Shown piece after piece: positions 16,433 through 25,903 of a DNA stretch of 64,000 bases. The translations under genes and the position numbers were made by a program. The notes under the pieces are model-generated. The model was not told the origin of the DNA. It was given only the letters and a program-made list of their open reading frames with translations, and made no database searches. Origin of the DNA: Bradyrhizobium jicamae (GTDB lineage: Bacteria > Pseudomonadota > Alphaproteobacteria > Rhizobiales > Xanthobacteraceae); assembly GCF_018130695.1 (NCBI RefSeq), contig NZ_JAFCJX010000030.1, forward strand, positions 45,397 through 109,396, in the 5' to 3' direction. Positions within the stretch are counted from its first letter, which is position 1; the number at the start of each line of letters is the position of its first letter.

Positions 16433-18985
16433 ATGCAACGGACCTCTCGACCTATGGCATCAGACAATGTGGCCGAGATACCCTACCGGCAGGAACTGCT
16501 GGGCGCGTTGCGCGCGGTCATTCCCCCGCAGCCCGGCCTCCTCGTGATCCACTCCTCGATCTCCGGTCTGGTGCCGCCCAAGGATCTCAGCCGCTGGGAC
16601 GTCGTGGCGGCACTGAACACGCTGGTGCAAGCCGGCTGGACCATCGCGCTGCCGGCCTTCACCTTCAGTTTCTGCGGCGGCAAGCCGTTCGATCTTCAGT
16701 CCAGCCCCTCCGAAGTCGGCGTCCTCGCCGACTGGGCGCTGACCGGCCTCACCCAGGCGCGCCGCACCTCGCATCCGATCTATTCGTTCGTAGTCGCGGG
16801 TCCCCTCGCCGACCAGATCCTGGCGCTGCAAGCCAAGACCACATTTGGCGAAGGCAGTCCCTTCGAGTTCTTCGAGCGTCACGATTCGACGCTCGTGATG
16901 TTCGGATGCGACTGGAAGTTCTGCACCCAGTTTCATCGCTACGAAGAACTCGCTGACGTCCCCTACCGCTACTTCAAGGACTTCTCCGGACAGCGCCGCA
17001 TCGGCCGCACCGAGGAGACGGCCACCGCACGCATGTTCGTGCGCGATCTCGAGATCAATGCCGCGAATGATTTCTCCCCCGCCGTCGCCGCGTTGCGGGC
17101 GCAGGGCGCGGTCGCAACGCGCGAGCTGTGGCGCGGCCGCATCGAGGCGACGCCGGTCAAGGCGCTTGCCGGCGCCTGCAACGAGCAGCTCGGCAAGGAC
17201 GTGCTCGCGCATGTGAAGCACGCGCCGGAAATCGCGTTCAAGCTGGCCAAGCGCAAGGAAGCGGCTACGGCGCAACCGCTGCGCGTCGCACTGCTCGGCC
17301 ATTCCAACGTCGAGCGCCTGCGTTCGGCGCTGGAAGGCAAGCTCGGCAGCCTGCTGGTCGGGCGCCGCGTCACCTATCACACCGTTCCCTTCGGCCAGTT
17401 GCCGCAGGAGATCCTGAACCCAAACTCCGATCTCGCGCAATTTGCGCCTGAGGTGTCGATCTTCGTCGACCGCCTCGAGGATCTGGCGGCATCGACGACC
17501 ATCGAGGCGATCAGCGCCGATGCGCTGCGCGAACGCGTCGTCGCCTACGGCGATCTGATCCAGCAGCATGCCGCACGCCACAAGGGGTGGACCATCGCGT
17601 TCCGCTTCGCGCATGCAAGCCACGCGCTCGGTGCCAACGGTCGCGAGCTTGCCGCGCTGGTCGATCGGCTCAACGCCGAACTCGGCGCAGCGCTGGCCGG
17701 CGTCGACCAACTGGTCTGGCTCGATGTCGCCGGCGAGACCGCGCGCGCCGCGGGCCCGATCACCGACAGCCGGCTGTGGTTGATGGGCCGCTTCCCCTAT
17801 TCCGAGCCGTTCTCCCGGCAACTCGCGCGGCGCTGCGCCGGCTTGATCCTCGCTGCGATCGGCAAGAGCACGCGGCTGATCGCGCTCGATCTCGACAACA
17901 CGATGTGGGGCGGCGTGCTCGGTGAGGACGGCATCGAGGGCGTGCAGCTCGGCGGCGACTATCCTGGCAACGCCTTTACCGAGTTCCAGCGCGCGCTGAA
18001 GCGATTAACGGCGCGCGGCATCGCAATTGCCATCGTCAGCAAGAACGACACCGATCTCGCACTGAAGATGATCGACGAGCATCCGGCGATGGAGCTCCGA
18101 AGTAGCGACGTCGCCAGCCATCGCATCAACTGGCAGCCGAAATGGCAGAACCTGCAGGAGATCTGTGAGGAGCTGAGCCTTGGCCTGGAGTCGGTGCTGC
18201 TGATCGACGACAACAGAGTCGAGCGCGAGCAGATGCAGCGCAACCTCCCCGCGGTCAAGATTCTCGACTTGCCTGACGATCCTGCAGGCTATGTCGCGGC
18301 GCTGGAAGAATGCCCGTGGCTCGACGTGGTGTCGGTCACGGCGGAGGACCTCAAGCGCGCCGACAGCTATCGCGCACGCAGCGCGATCGAGCAGCAGCGC
18401 CGCAAGGCCGTCAACATCGAGGATTTTTACGCCAGCCTCGGCATGACGCTGCATCTGAAGCCGCTCGACAGCGGCAATATCGCACGCGCCGCGCAGCTCA
18501 GCCAGAAGACCAACCAGTTCAACACCACGACGCGCCGCTACGACAAATCTCAGCTCACGGCGATCGGCGCGGCCGGCGGTGACGTGGTCGTGGTCGGACT
18601 GGAAGACAAATACACCGGCGCCGAAAACATTGGCCTGCTGATCCTCAAGCCGCATCCGGAGCGACGCGGCTGGGGTGTGGTCGACAACTTCCTGCTGTCC
18701 TGCCGCGTGCTCGGCCGCGGCCTGGAGCCCGCCATCCTCAACTGGGCGCTGGCGCGCGCGCTGCAGCGCGGCTGGAACGGCCTCGGCGGCTTCATCGTCG
18801 AGACCGAACGCAACACGCCGGTGCGCGGCGTGTTCCGCGATGCCGGCTTCCTGCAGGAAGCCTCATCCGGCGAATGGATCAGGGCCAGCGATCAGGCACC
18901 GGCCGCGCCCGCCTGGCTCACCATCAACGACGGACAGGCCGTGGAGCGGGTGGCCGACGCGCCGTCGTCCCGGGCGACGCGATGA
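16433..18985 (+). CDS. AAC(3)-type acyltransferase fused to FkbH (HAD-IIIC + GNAT)
   Basis: 850 residues, an unusual fusion. Residues about 1-265 resemble aminoglycoside 3-N-acetyltransferases (LLVIHSSISGL, LPAFTFSFCGG, SHPIYSFVVAGP, FGEGSPFEFFERH, HRYEE). Residues about 283-470 are the SGNH-like N-terminal part of FkbH (VALLGHSNVERL). Residues about 480-830 are FkbH proper: the HAD motif IALDLDNTMWGGVLGEDG, VSKNDTDLA, LLIDDNRVEREQM, then a GNAT-like end (QLSQKTNQFNTTTRRY). FkbH proteins make glyceryl-ACP from 1,3-bisphosphoglycerate. The AAC(3)-like part would then transfer an acyl group to an amino sugar. Its stop overlaps the start of the MaoC-SDR-ACP gene (ATGA), so the carrier is made alongside it. 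The chemistry is inferred; antibiotic resistance is unlikely. Confidence 0.8.
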   Translation: MQRTSRPMASDNVAEIPYRQELLGALRAVIPPQPGLLVIHSSISGLVPPKDLSRWDVVAALNTLVQAGWTIALPAFTFSFCGGKPFDLQSSPSEVGVLADWALTGLTQARRTSHPIYSFVVAGPLADQILALQAKTTFGEGSPFEFFERHDSTLVMFGCDWKFCTQFHRYEELADVPYRYFKDFSGQRRIGRTEETATARMFVRDLEINAANDFSPAVAALRAQGAVATRELWRGRIEATPVKALAGACNEQLGKDVLAHVKHAPEIAFKLAKRKEAATAQPLRVALLGHSNVERLRSALEGKLGSLLVGRRVTYHTVPFGQLPQEILNPNSDLAQFAPEVSIFVDRLEDLAASTTIEAISADALRERVVAYGDLIQQHAARHKGWTIAFRFAHASHALGANGRELAALVDRLNAELGAALAGVDQLVWLDVAGETARAAGPITDSRLWLMGRFPYSEPFSRQLARRCAGLILAAIGKSTRLIALDLDNTMWGGVLGEDGIEGVQLGGDYPGNAFTEFQRALKRLTARGIAIAIVSKNDTDLALKMIDEHPAMELRSSDVASHRINWQPKWQNLQEICEELSLGLESVLLIDDNRVEREQMQRNLPAVKILDLPDDPAGYVAALEECPWLDVVSVTAEDLKRADSYRARSAIEQQRRKAVNIEDFYASLGMTLHLKPLDSGNIARAAQLSQKTNQFNTTTRRYDKSQLTAIGAAGGDVVVVGLEDKYTGAENIGLLILKPHPERRGWGVVDNFLLSCRVLGRGLEPAILNWALARALQRGWNGLGGFIVETERNTPVRGVFRDAGFLQEASSGEWIRASDQAPAAPAWLTINDGQAVERVADAPSSRATR

Positions 18986-20454
18986 CATCCATGATGACGT
19001 TCGACCAGTTCCGCGTCGGCGACTACGCCGTTTTCGAGCGCAGCTTCTCGCAGGACGATTTTGTGGCCTTCGCAAGGCTCAGCGGCGATACCAACCCGCT
19101 GCATTGCGATCAGGCCTATGCGACCGCGCATGCCGCCGACGGCGCGCTGATCGTGCCGCTGCATCTCACGCTGGCACCATTATCGGCGATCGCCGGCATG
19201 ATCTTCCCCGGCGAGCCCTCGCTTTATCTCGGGCACGAGGTGAAGGCGGTCAAGACCGTCCGCTACGGCGAACGCCTGCGCTATTCCGCGCGCATCGTCG
19301 CGATCAATGAGAGCCATCGGATCCTGACCCTGCGGGTCCTGGCGCTGCGCGGCAGCGATGTCGTGCTCGATGCCGCGATGCGGGTTCAGGCCCGCAGCCA
19401 GGCGTGGACGTCAGGACCGTCAGATCTGATCCGCCACGCGGACAAGGCAACCGCGCTCGTCACCGGCGCCAGCGGCGAAATCGGCAGCGCTCTCGCGCTG
19501 GCGCTGGCGCGCGCCGGCTGGCGACTGTTGCTCGGGGATCGCGGCCCGGATGCGCGGCGCGACAAGCTCACCAAAATGCTCGCGCCGACCGGCGCCGACG
19601 CGCGATTCATCGGCTGCGATCTCGGCAAGCCTGATGGCCTGAAGTCATTGACATCTGCGCTCGCGGAGACCGACGACCTCGATCTCGTCGTTCATGCCGC
19701 CTCGCCCGCCGTGATGGCGCCCGTCGACCAGTTGGTCACCGTCAATTTCTCGGCGCTGCGCGAGATTGCCGACACCGTCGTGCCGGGGATGCTCGCCCGC
19801 CAGCGCGGCGCGATCGTGCTGCTCGGCTCAACCGCCGTCCGCGCCGCCATCCCGGGATGGGAAGCCTATTCCGGTGCAAAAGCCATGGCGATGAACCTCA
19901 TCGACGCCGTCGAACGTCGTTTCGCCTCCTATGGCGTGCGCGGCTACACGCTGGCGCCCGGCTATGTCGCGACGCGTTTCTCCGAGGCCTATCGGTCGGA
20001 GGCCGACACAGCGCTGCTGCCCGCCGAGGTCGCCGATGCGCTGGTCGAGCTCGTGGCCGCGCACGAGGCGCCGGGAAATACCGTGTTCCTGGAGCCGCGA
20101 TCGCAGTCGCGCGGCAAGTTCAGTTTTCATTCGGGGCCGGTTGCCGCTCCCGAACATCACGCGGCCGCAGCACAGCCTGCTCCAGCGGCCGCGCCACAGA
20201 CCTCGGCTTCCCTCCCCGACCCGATCGCGCCAACGGTCCGCTCCGCGCTCCGGCTGCCCGCCAATCATGAATTGCGCGGCGGCGGGCTTGATCTCACGCC
20301 GGGCTGGGATTCGCTGAAGCACATCGAGCTCATCCTCGCGATCGAGTCCCAGCTTGGGTTGCATTTCAAATCGACCGAGATCGAATCCTCGCACCGCTAC
20401 GACGATCTCGTTGCGCTCTGTGCCCAGAAGTTGAAGGCGAAGGCTCATGGCTGA
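18982..20454 (+). CDS. MaoC dehydratase - SDR reductase - acyl carrier protein fusion
   Basis: 490 residues in three parts. Residues about 1-135 form a hot-dog fold with the R-hydratase motif LSGDTNPLHCDQAYA. Residues about 150-370 are a short-chain reductase with TGASGEIG and the catalytic YSGAK preceded by LLGSTAV. A Pro/Ala-rich linker follows (about 385-405). Residues about 410-490 are an acyl carrier protein with the attachment serine in GWDSLKHIELIL (about residue 442). One chain thus carries, reduces and hydrates or dehydrates an acyl group. The start is ATG 18982, overlapping the FkbH-fusion stop by four bases; the 3' end overlaps the next gene by eight. It probably supplies a short hydroxyacyl group to the upstream acyltransferase. 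Confidence 0.85.
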   Translation: MTSMMTFDQFRVGDYAVFERSFSQDDFVAFARLSGDTNPLHCDQAYATAHAADGALIVPLHLTLAPLSAIAGMIFPGEPSLYLGHEVKAVKTVRYGERLRYSARIVAINESHRILTLRVLALRGSDVVLDAAMRVQARSQAWTSGPSDLIRHADKATALVTGASGEIGSALALALARAGWRLLLGDRGPDARRDKLTKMLAPTGADARFIGCDLGKPDGLKSLTSALAETDDLDLVVHAASPAVMAPVDQLVTVNFSALREIADTVVPGMLARQRGAIVLLGSTAVRAAIPGWEAYSGAKAMAMNLIDAVERRFASYGVRGYTLAPGYVATRFSEAYRSEADTALLPAEVADALVELVAAHEAPGNTVFLEPRSQSRGKFSFHSGPVAAPEHHAAAAQPAPAAAPQTSASLPDPIAPTVRSALRLPANHELRGGGLDLTPGWDSLKHIELILAIESQLGLHFKSTEIESSHRYDDLVALCAQKLKAKAHG

Positions 20455-21808
20455 ACCCACCGCAGCTTTCGCCGCACCTGACATGGCGGCCGGCGAAGCG
20501 ATGCACGCCTTCGCGCGCGAGCTGTTTCCGATCTGCCGCAGCATCACCGGCGAGGGAACGCGCGAGACGCTCCGGCGCATCAAGCAGCATCTGCCGGGCC
20601 TTGCGATCAGCGAGATTGCCTCCGGCACGCAGGTGCTGGACTGGATCATTCCCGACGAATGGAACATCCGTTCGGCCCGCCTGATCGATCCGAACGGGCG
20701 CACCGTCGTCGACTTCGCCGACCACAATCTGCATGTCGTCGGCTATTCGATTCCGGTCGACACGACGCTCAGCCTCGAAGATCTCCAGCCCCATCTCTAT
20801 TCGCTGCCGGAGCAGCCGGACGCGATCCCCTACGTCACCTCCTATTACCGCAAGCATTGGGGCTTTTGCCTGCCGCACCGGCTCCGCGAGCAACTCCAGC
20901 CCGGTCAGTACCGCGCCGTGATCGACACGACACTCGCGCCGGGACATCTGAGCTACGGCGAGCTCTTCGTGCCCGGTGCGGAGGCGACCGAGATCTTTGT
21001 CTCGACCTATGTCTGCCACCCCTCGATGGCCAACAACGAATTGTCCGGCCCGATGGTCGCGACCTGGCTCGCCAAATGGATCAGCTCGGCGCCGCGCCGC
21101 TACAGCTACCGTTTTGTCTTCATCCCCGAAACCATCGGTTCGATCGCCTATCTCAGCCGCAATGCCGCGCATCTGAGAGAAAACGTCAAAGCCGGGTTCA
21201 ACCTCTCCTGCGTCGGCGACGAGCGCGCCTATTCCTACCTGCCCTCGCGCCGCGGCAACACCATTGCCGACCGCGTCGCGCTGCACGTGCTGCGTCACGT
21301 CGCGCCGGATTTCCGCAGCTACTCGTTCCTTGATCGCGGCAGCGATGAGCGACAATACTGCGCGCCGGGCATCGACCTGCCGCTCTGCTCGGTGATGCGC
21401 TCGAAATACGGCACCTATCCCGAGTATCATTCGTCGCTCGATGATCTCAGCCTGGTGACGCCGGCAGGCCTGCACGGCGCGCTCTCGGCGATGGTGCGAT
21501 GCGTCACCTGTCTCGAGGCCAACCGAACCTATCAGGCCACCGTGCTTGGCGAGCCGCAACTCGGCAAACGCGGCCTCTATCCGACAATCTCGATGAAAGG
21601 CAGTGCGGATCATGTCAGGAACATGATGCATGTGCTTGCCTATGCCGACGGCACGAACGATCTCCTGCAGATTGCGGAGATCATCCGGGTCCCGATGTGG
21701 GACCTGTTCGATATCGTCGAAAAGCTCGTCGCCAATGATCTGCTGGCGGTGGTCGACGACGCGGGGTCGCAAGCCCCCGCGCCGGAACGCCTCCGCGCGC
21801 GGATCTGA
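20447..21808 (+). CDS. DUF4910 / M28-like aminopeptidase-domain protein
   Basis: 453 residues. It matches the DUF4910 family: an inserted DUF2172-like domain at the N-terminal side (GTQVLDWIIPDEWNIRSA), zinc-peptidase-like motifs VCHPSMANNELSGP and FIPETIGSIAYL, KYGTYPEYHSSLDDL near residue 325, and a C-terminal winged-helix piece (LLQIAEIIRVPMWDLFDIVEKL). The family turns up in polysaccharide and nonulosonate clusters, where its reaction is unclear; amide or ester hydrolysis on the glycan or acyl intermediate is possible. It overlaps the ACP fusion by eight bases and is followed after 19 bases by the methyltransferase, so all four genes are likely made together. Confidence 0.75.
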   Translation: MAEPTAAFAAPDMAAGEAMHAFARELFPICRSITGEGTRETLRRIKQHLPGLAISEIASGTQVLDWIIPDEWNIRSARLIDPNGRTVVDFADHNLHVVGYSIPVDTTLSLEDLQPHLYSLPEQPDAIPYVTSYYRKHWGFCLPHRLREQLQPGQYRAVIDTTLAPGHLSYGELFVPGAEATEIFVSTYVCHPSMANNELSGPMVATWLAKWISSAPRRYSYRFVFIPETIGSIAYLSRNAAHLRENVKAGFNLSCVGDERAYSYLPSRRGNTIADRVALHVLRHVAPDFRSYSFLDRGSDERQYCAPGIDLPLCSVMRSKYGTYPEYHSSLDDLSLVTPAGLHGALSAMVRCVTCLEANRTYQATVLGEPQLGKRGLYPTISMKGSADHVRNMMHVLAYADGTNDLLQIAEIIRVPMWDLFDIVEKLVANDLLAVVDDAGSQAPAPERLRARI

Positions 21809-21827
21809 CGGGATCCTGGAGGAAATC

Positions 21828-22538
21828 ATGAAGTTCGCCAAGGAAGACGCCACCTACCTCTCAGAGCGCAAGGCGCTGTCACAGGAATTGGGCCCGCGGG
21901 AATTGTGGTCGGTGATCGATCACTGGCCGCTCTATTGCGGCGTGGCCAACCTCTCGCGCTTCATCGCGATCTCGGACCTGCTGCGCAGCGTCCTCAACGT
22001 TCCCGGCCACATTGCCGAGTTCGGCTCGTGGCGCGGCGGCAACCTGATGTTCATGACGAAGCTGCTCCAGATCTTCGATCCGATGGGCCAGAAGGTCGTG
22101 CACTCCTTCGACAGCTTTGAGGGACTGACGCAGTTCAGCGCGCAGGATGCGGACGCGACCGCGCAGCGCGGCCGCTATGCCGGCAATCTCGCCGAGCTCG
22201 AAGCCTTCATCGCGCTGTACCGCCTGCAGGACACCATCACGATCCACAAGGGCTATATCGAGAACACGCTGCCCGAGCTGTTGAATCGGGACCAGGGCCT
22301 GTCGTTCTCGATGGTTTACTGCGACACCGACCTCTACGAATCCACCAAGGCGATCCTGGACGGCCTGCATGACCGGCTCTGCTCGGGCGGCATCTTCGTG
22401 TTCGACGAGTGGAATTACCAGAGCTATCCCGGCGAGACGGTGGCGGTGCGCGAGTTTCTCAATGCCCATCCGCAAGCCTACACGATGGAGCATGTCGCCC
22501 GCGCCCGGCAGCCGTCGCTGGTGTTGCGGAAGCGATAG
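21828..22538 (+). CDS. TylF/MycF-family O-methyltransferase
   Basis: 236 residues. The family is shown by GHIAEFGSWRGGNLMFMTKL (SAM loop), VVHSFDSFEGL with the adenosine-binding acid, and SMVYCDTDLYESTKAIL, the metal-binding CDxDxY region of macrocin-type O-methyltransferases. A later FVFDEWNYQSYPGETVAV also fits. Start at ATG 21828, with GGAGG at 21818-21822. Such enzymes methylate sugar hydroxyls in antibiotics and also appear in glycan clusters. Here it ends the acyl-carrier module, so methylation of the acyl group (such as a glycerate hydroxyl) or of the sugar is possible. Confidence 0.8.
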   Translation: MKFAKEDATYLSERKALSQELGPRELWSVIDHWPLYCGVANLSRFIAISDLLRSVLNVPGHIAEFGSWRGGNLMFMTKLLQIFDPMGQKVVHSFDSFEGLTQFSAQDADATAQRGRYAGNLAELEAFIALYRLQDTITIHKGYIENTLPELLNRDQGLSFSMVYCDTDLYESTKAILDGLHDRLCSGGIFVFDEWNYQSYPGETVAVREFLNAHPQAYTMEHVARARQPSLVLRKR

Positions 22539-22625
22539 GCTCCCGCGTCAAGATTCTGGTAGATTACTCGCCCGCTCTCCGCGCAGCCCGCGCGCCCACA
22601 CCTGAAACCGACGACTGGAATTCCG

Positions 22626-23588
<963 letters not shown>

Positions 23589-23600
23589 TCGCCGCGCGCG

Positions 23601-24911
23601 ATGCTCAAGTCGGACCATAGCGCGCGCGATACGGCCGGCACCGGGCTCGCGCCGGCCGCGAGCAGGTTCGATGCGCGGCTGCTCGCTCTGCTCCTGTTCC
23701 ACGTCGCCGTTGGCTGCGTGTCGCTCATCATCGTGTCACAGCACCAATCCTACATGCTGTTCGACCGGGAATATCTCGTCTCTGCCATCGGCGTGAGCGC
23801 GGCATTCGGCGCGCTTGCGATCCTGTTCGCGATCGCGCCGTTCAGCTTCGGCTACTTCTCCGGCTTCTATCTGTTCACGGTCGTCTCGGGCTTCCTCTGG
23901 TTGAACTGCTTCAGCCAGTACAAGTACGATCACACGCTGGCGGGGCTGTCGGCCGCCCTCTCCGCCCTCCTGTTCCTGCTGCCGGCCCTGCTGATCGACG
24001 CACCGCTGAAACAGCTATTCGTGCTGTCGCGCCGCAATTTCGAGCATCTGCTGACCGCGATCCTGGTGCTGGCGCTCGCGACTGTGGCTGCCGCGTCGAG
24101 CCTGCATTTCAAGTTGGCGTCGCTGTCGCAGATGTACGATTTCCGCAACGAGCTGAACTATCCGATGATCCTGCGCTATTTGATCGGCATCGTTCCCAAT
24201 GCGTTGCTGCCGCTGGCTTTCGCCGGTTGCCTGGCGCTGCGGTCCTACTGGAAGGCCGCCATTGCGCTGGCGATCTTCCCGCTGTTCTATCCGATCACGC
24301 TGAGCAAGCTGGCGTTCTTTGCGCCGTTCTGGGTGCTCTCAGTCTGGATCGGCTCCCGATTACTCGCGGCAAGGGCCATCGTCATCCTGTCCTTGCTGGT
24401 GCCAATGTCGATCGGTGTCGGACTCATGCTGCTGGTCGGCACCGACACCGCGCTGGCCTTTTTCAACCTCGTCAACATCCGCATGATCGCCACGCAGGCA
24501 TCGGCGATCGACATCTACAACCACTTCTTCGCCAACCACCCGCACACCTATTTTTGCCAGGTCGGCGTGATCAACGCGCTGTTCGGCTGCCCGTATCAGG
24601 ATCCGCTGGCCGTCGTGATGCAGAACACCTACGGGTTCGGCAACCTCAACGCCTCGCTGTTCGCAACCGAGGGCGTCGCGTCAGTGGGCCACTATCTTGC
24701 CCCGTTCACCGCGCTCGCCTGCGGCCTGATCGTCGCGATCGGCAACCGCGTCGCAGCCGGACTGCCGCCGGCCTTCGTGCTGGTCTCGTCGTCGATGATC
24801 CCGCAGATCATCATGAACGTGCCGCTGACGGTCACCATGGTGACCCACGGCACGATCCTGCTGTTCGCGATCTGGCACATCACCCCGCGCACGATCTTCG
24901 CTCAAACGTGA
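23601..24911 (+). CDS. Multi-pass membrane protein, polymerase-like (copy 1 of tandem pair)
   Basis: 436 residues with about ten membrane helices and one sizeable polar loop near residues 285-345 (SAIDIYNHFFANHPHTYFCQ, FGCPYQDPLAVVMQNTYGFG). The layout is that of Wzy or O-antigen-polymerase-like proteins, but I recognise no family motif. It starts twelve bases after the UDP-xylose synthase gene and should be part of the same operon. A close copy lies at 25904-27223; many long stretches are identical, for example RYLIGIVPNALLPLAFAG. The N-terminal 25 residues differ. Polymerase is the best guess from context. Confidence 0.6.
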   Translation: MLKSDHSARDTAGTGLAPAASRFDARLLALLLFHVAVGCVSLIIVSQHQSYMLFDREYLVSAIGVSAAFGALAILFAIAPFSFGYFSGFYLFTVVSGFLWLNCFSQYKYDHTLAGLSAALSALLFLLPALLIDAPLKQLFVLSRRNFEHLLTAILVLALATVAAASSLHFKLASLSQMYDFRNELNYPMILRYLIGIVPNALLPLAFAGCLALRSYWKAAIALAIFPLFYPITLSKLAFFAPFWVLSVWIGSRLLAARAIVILSLLVPMSIGVGLMLLVGTDTALAFFNLVNIRMIATQASAIDIYNHFFANHPHTYFCQVGVINALFGCPYQDPLAVVMQNTYGFGNLNASLFATEGVASVGHYLAPFTALACGLIVAIGNRVAAGLPPAFVLVSSSMIPQIIMNVPLTVTMVTHGTILLFAIWHITPRTIFAQT

Positions 24912-25025
24912 TGCCAGGTTGCTCCTGCTTGCCATGTCAGGAACTCAGAAAATTCCGGCGGGCGTCAAGCTAGCTTCAGTCAATTTCAGGGTGTAGAGTG
25001 ACCATCCTCGACAGGATTGGCTTTC

Positions 25026-25577
25026 GTGACGAAAAAAAGTCTCAGCGAACAGGCGCTTGAGTTTGCCGAAGGTGCACGTCCCGATGCGCGACGGGCGATC
25101 GAAACGCTGGCCGCCGAGCTACCGACCGGCCCCGCTGAAAAGCCGAAGAGCGGCCTGACCCTTTTGCTGGCTTGCACGACGATATTTCTCCTCTACCTTC
25201 CCATCGCGTTGTGGGTTCATAAAGACTACGCCCACGTCCGCGAGCCTAATGGTGCCCAGATTGAACGGCTTCTGAAATTCGAATCAATTGGAGGATTTGG
25301 TTATCGAAGCCAGATCTTTACGATGTCGCAACACGTTGATGACGACGACAACAGCCAAACGACGCCTGTCATTGTCTACGAGGGCGATAAACCCCTCGGG
25401 CCCAATCACTCCTCCTACACTGAGTTGAAAACTGTTGGCCGTGGTAGATCCATGTTCGTTAACGACCGTCGGAACTCGGAATGGAAGGTTTCCAAGTACA
25501 TTTTCTTTTCGACCAGTGACAACTCGGATCCAAGGACCAACGGCCGGCTGTATTGGGCTGTTGTCCCGCGCCAGTAG
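25026..25577 (+). CDS. Unknown single-span membrane protein
   Basis: 183 residues: an Ala/Glu-rich cytoplasmic N-terminus of about 40, one membrane helix (TLLLACTTIFLLYLPIALWV, about residues 44-63), and an outer part of about 115 residues with many Asp, Asn and Ser (SQHVDDDDNSQTTPVIVYEG). No family recognised. Start taken at GTG 25026, with AGGA nine bases before; a TTG three codons upstream is possible. It sits alone between two copies of the polymerase-like gene and its base composition looks less GC-rich than the neighbours, so it may have come in with the duplication. Confidence 0.6.
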   Translation: MTKKSLSEQALEFAEGARPDARRAIETLAAELPTGPAEKPKSGLTLLLACTTIFLLYLPIALWVHKDYAHVREPNGAQIERLLKFESIGGFGYRSQIFTMSQHVDDDDNSQTTPVIVYEGDKPLGPNHSSYTELKTVGRGRSMFVNDRRNSEWKVSKYIFFSTSDNSDPRTNGRLYWAVVPRQ

Positions 25578-25903
25578 ATTCACGTTGGCGCAGACCGGAA
25601 CCTACCCCGCAATCCTCAATTATACGAGCGAATTTGCGATTGATTTCACGCCCCGGTTGAAGCTAGATGACATTGGTGGGGGCATCTCGTTCATGTTGAC
25701 ATTTCGTGGCGACGCTCGCGCCATGCCCAGAGGCTTCGAGCCTGACGGTTGGGTTGGTGCTCGCGGTCAACTGATTGTTCGCATCATCCTCCTTGGTGCT
25801 TCCTCCTCGTTTTCAACATGAGAAGCAATCTGAGGCAGCATTCCTGACGGCTTGTCAGCCGAACTGTATCGCTTGCGTGCTGTGGCAAGGTCCGGAAACA
25901 AAA
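25578..25903 (+). other. Gene-free interval before polymerase copy 2
   Basis: No gene seen on either strand; short open frames here lack family resemblance and consistent starts. Base composition is lower in GC than the flanks. A promoter for the second polymerase-like gene could lie here but none stands out. Confidence 0.4.

Noticed and set aside
16433..17230. Reading the AAC(3)-like domain as an antibiotic-resistance determinant
   Set aside because: It is fused to FkbH and embedded in a glycan operon; an acyl-sugar role explains the context better.
20366..21853. A 495-codon minus-strand frame opposite the DUF4910 gene
   Set aside because: No motif or start signal, and it lies across two well-supported genes.
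25435..25821. A 128-codon frame overlapping the end of the single-span protein gene
   Set aside because: It is in a different frame from the gene, lacks a credible start, and shows no family signal.
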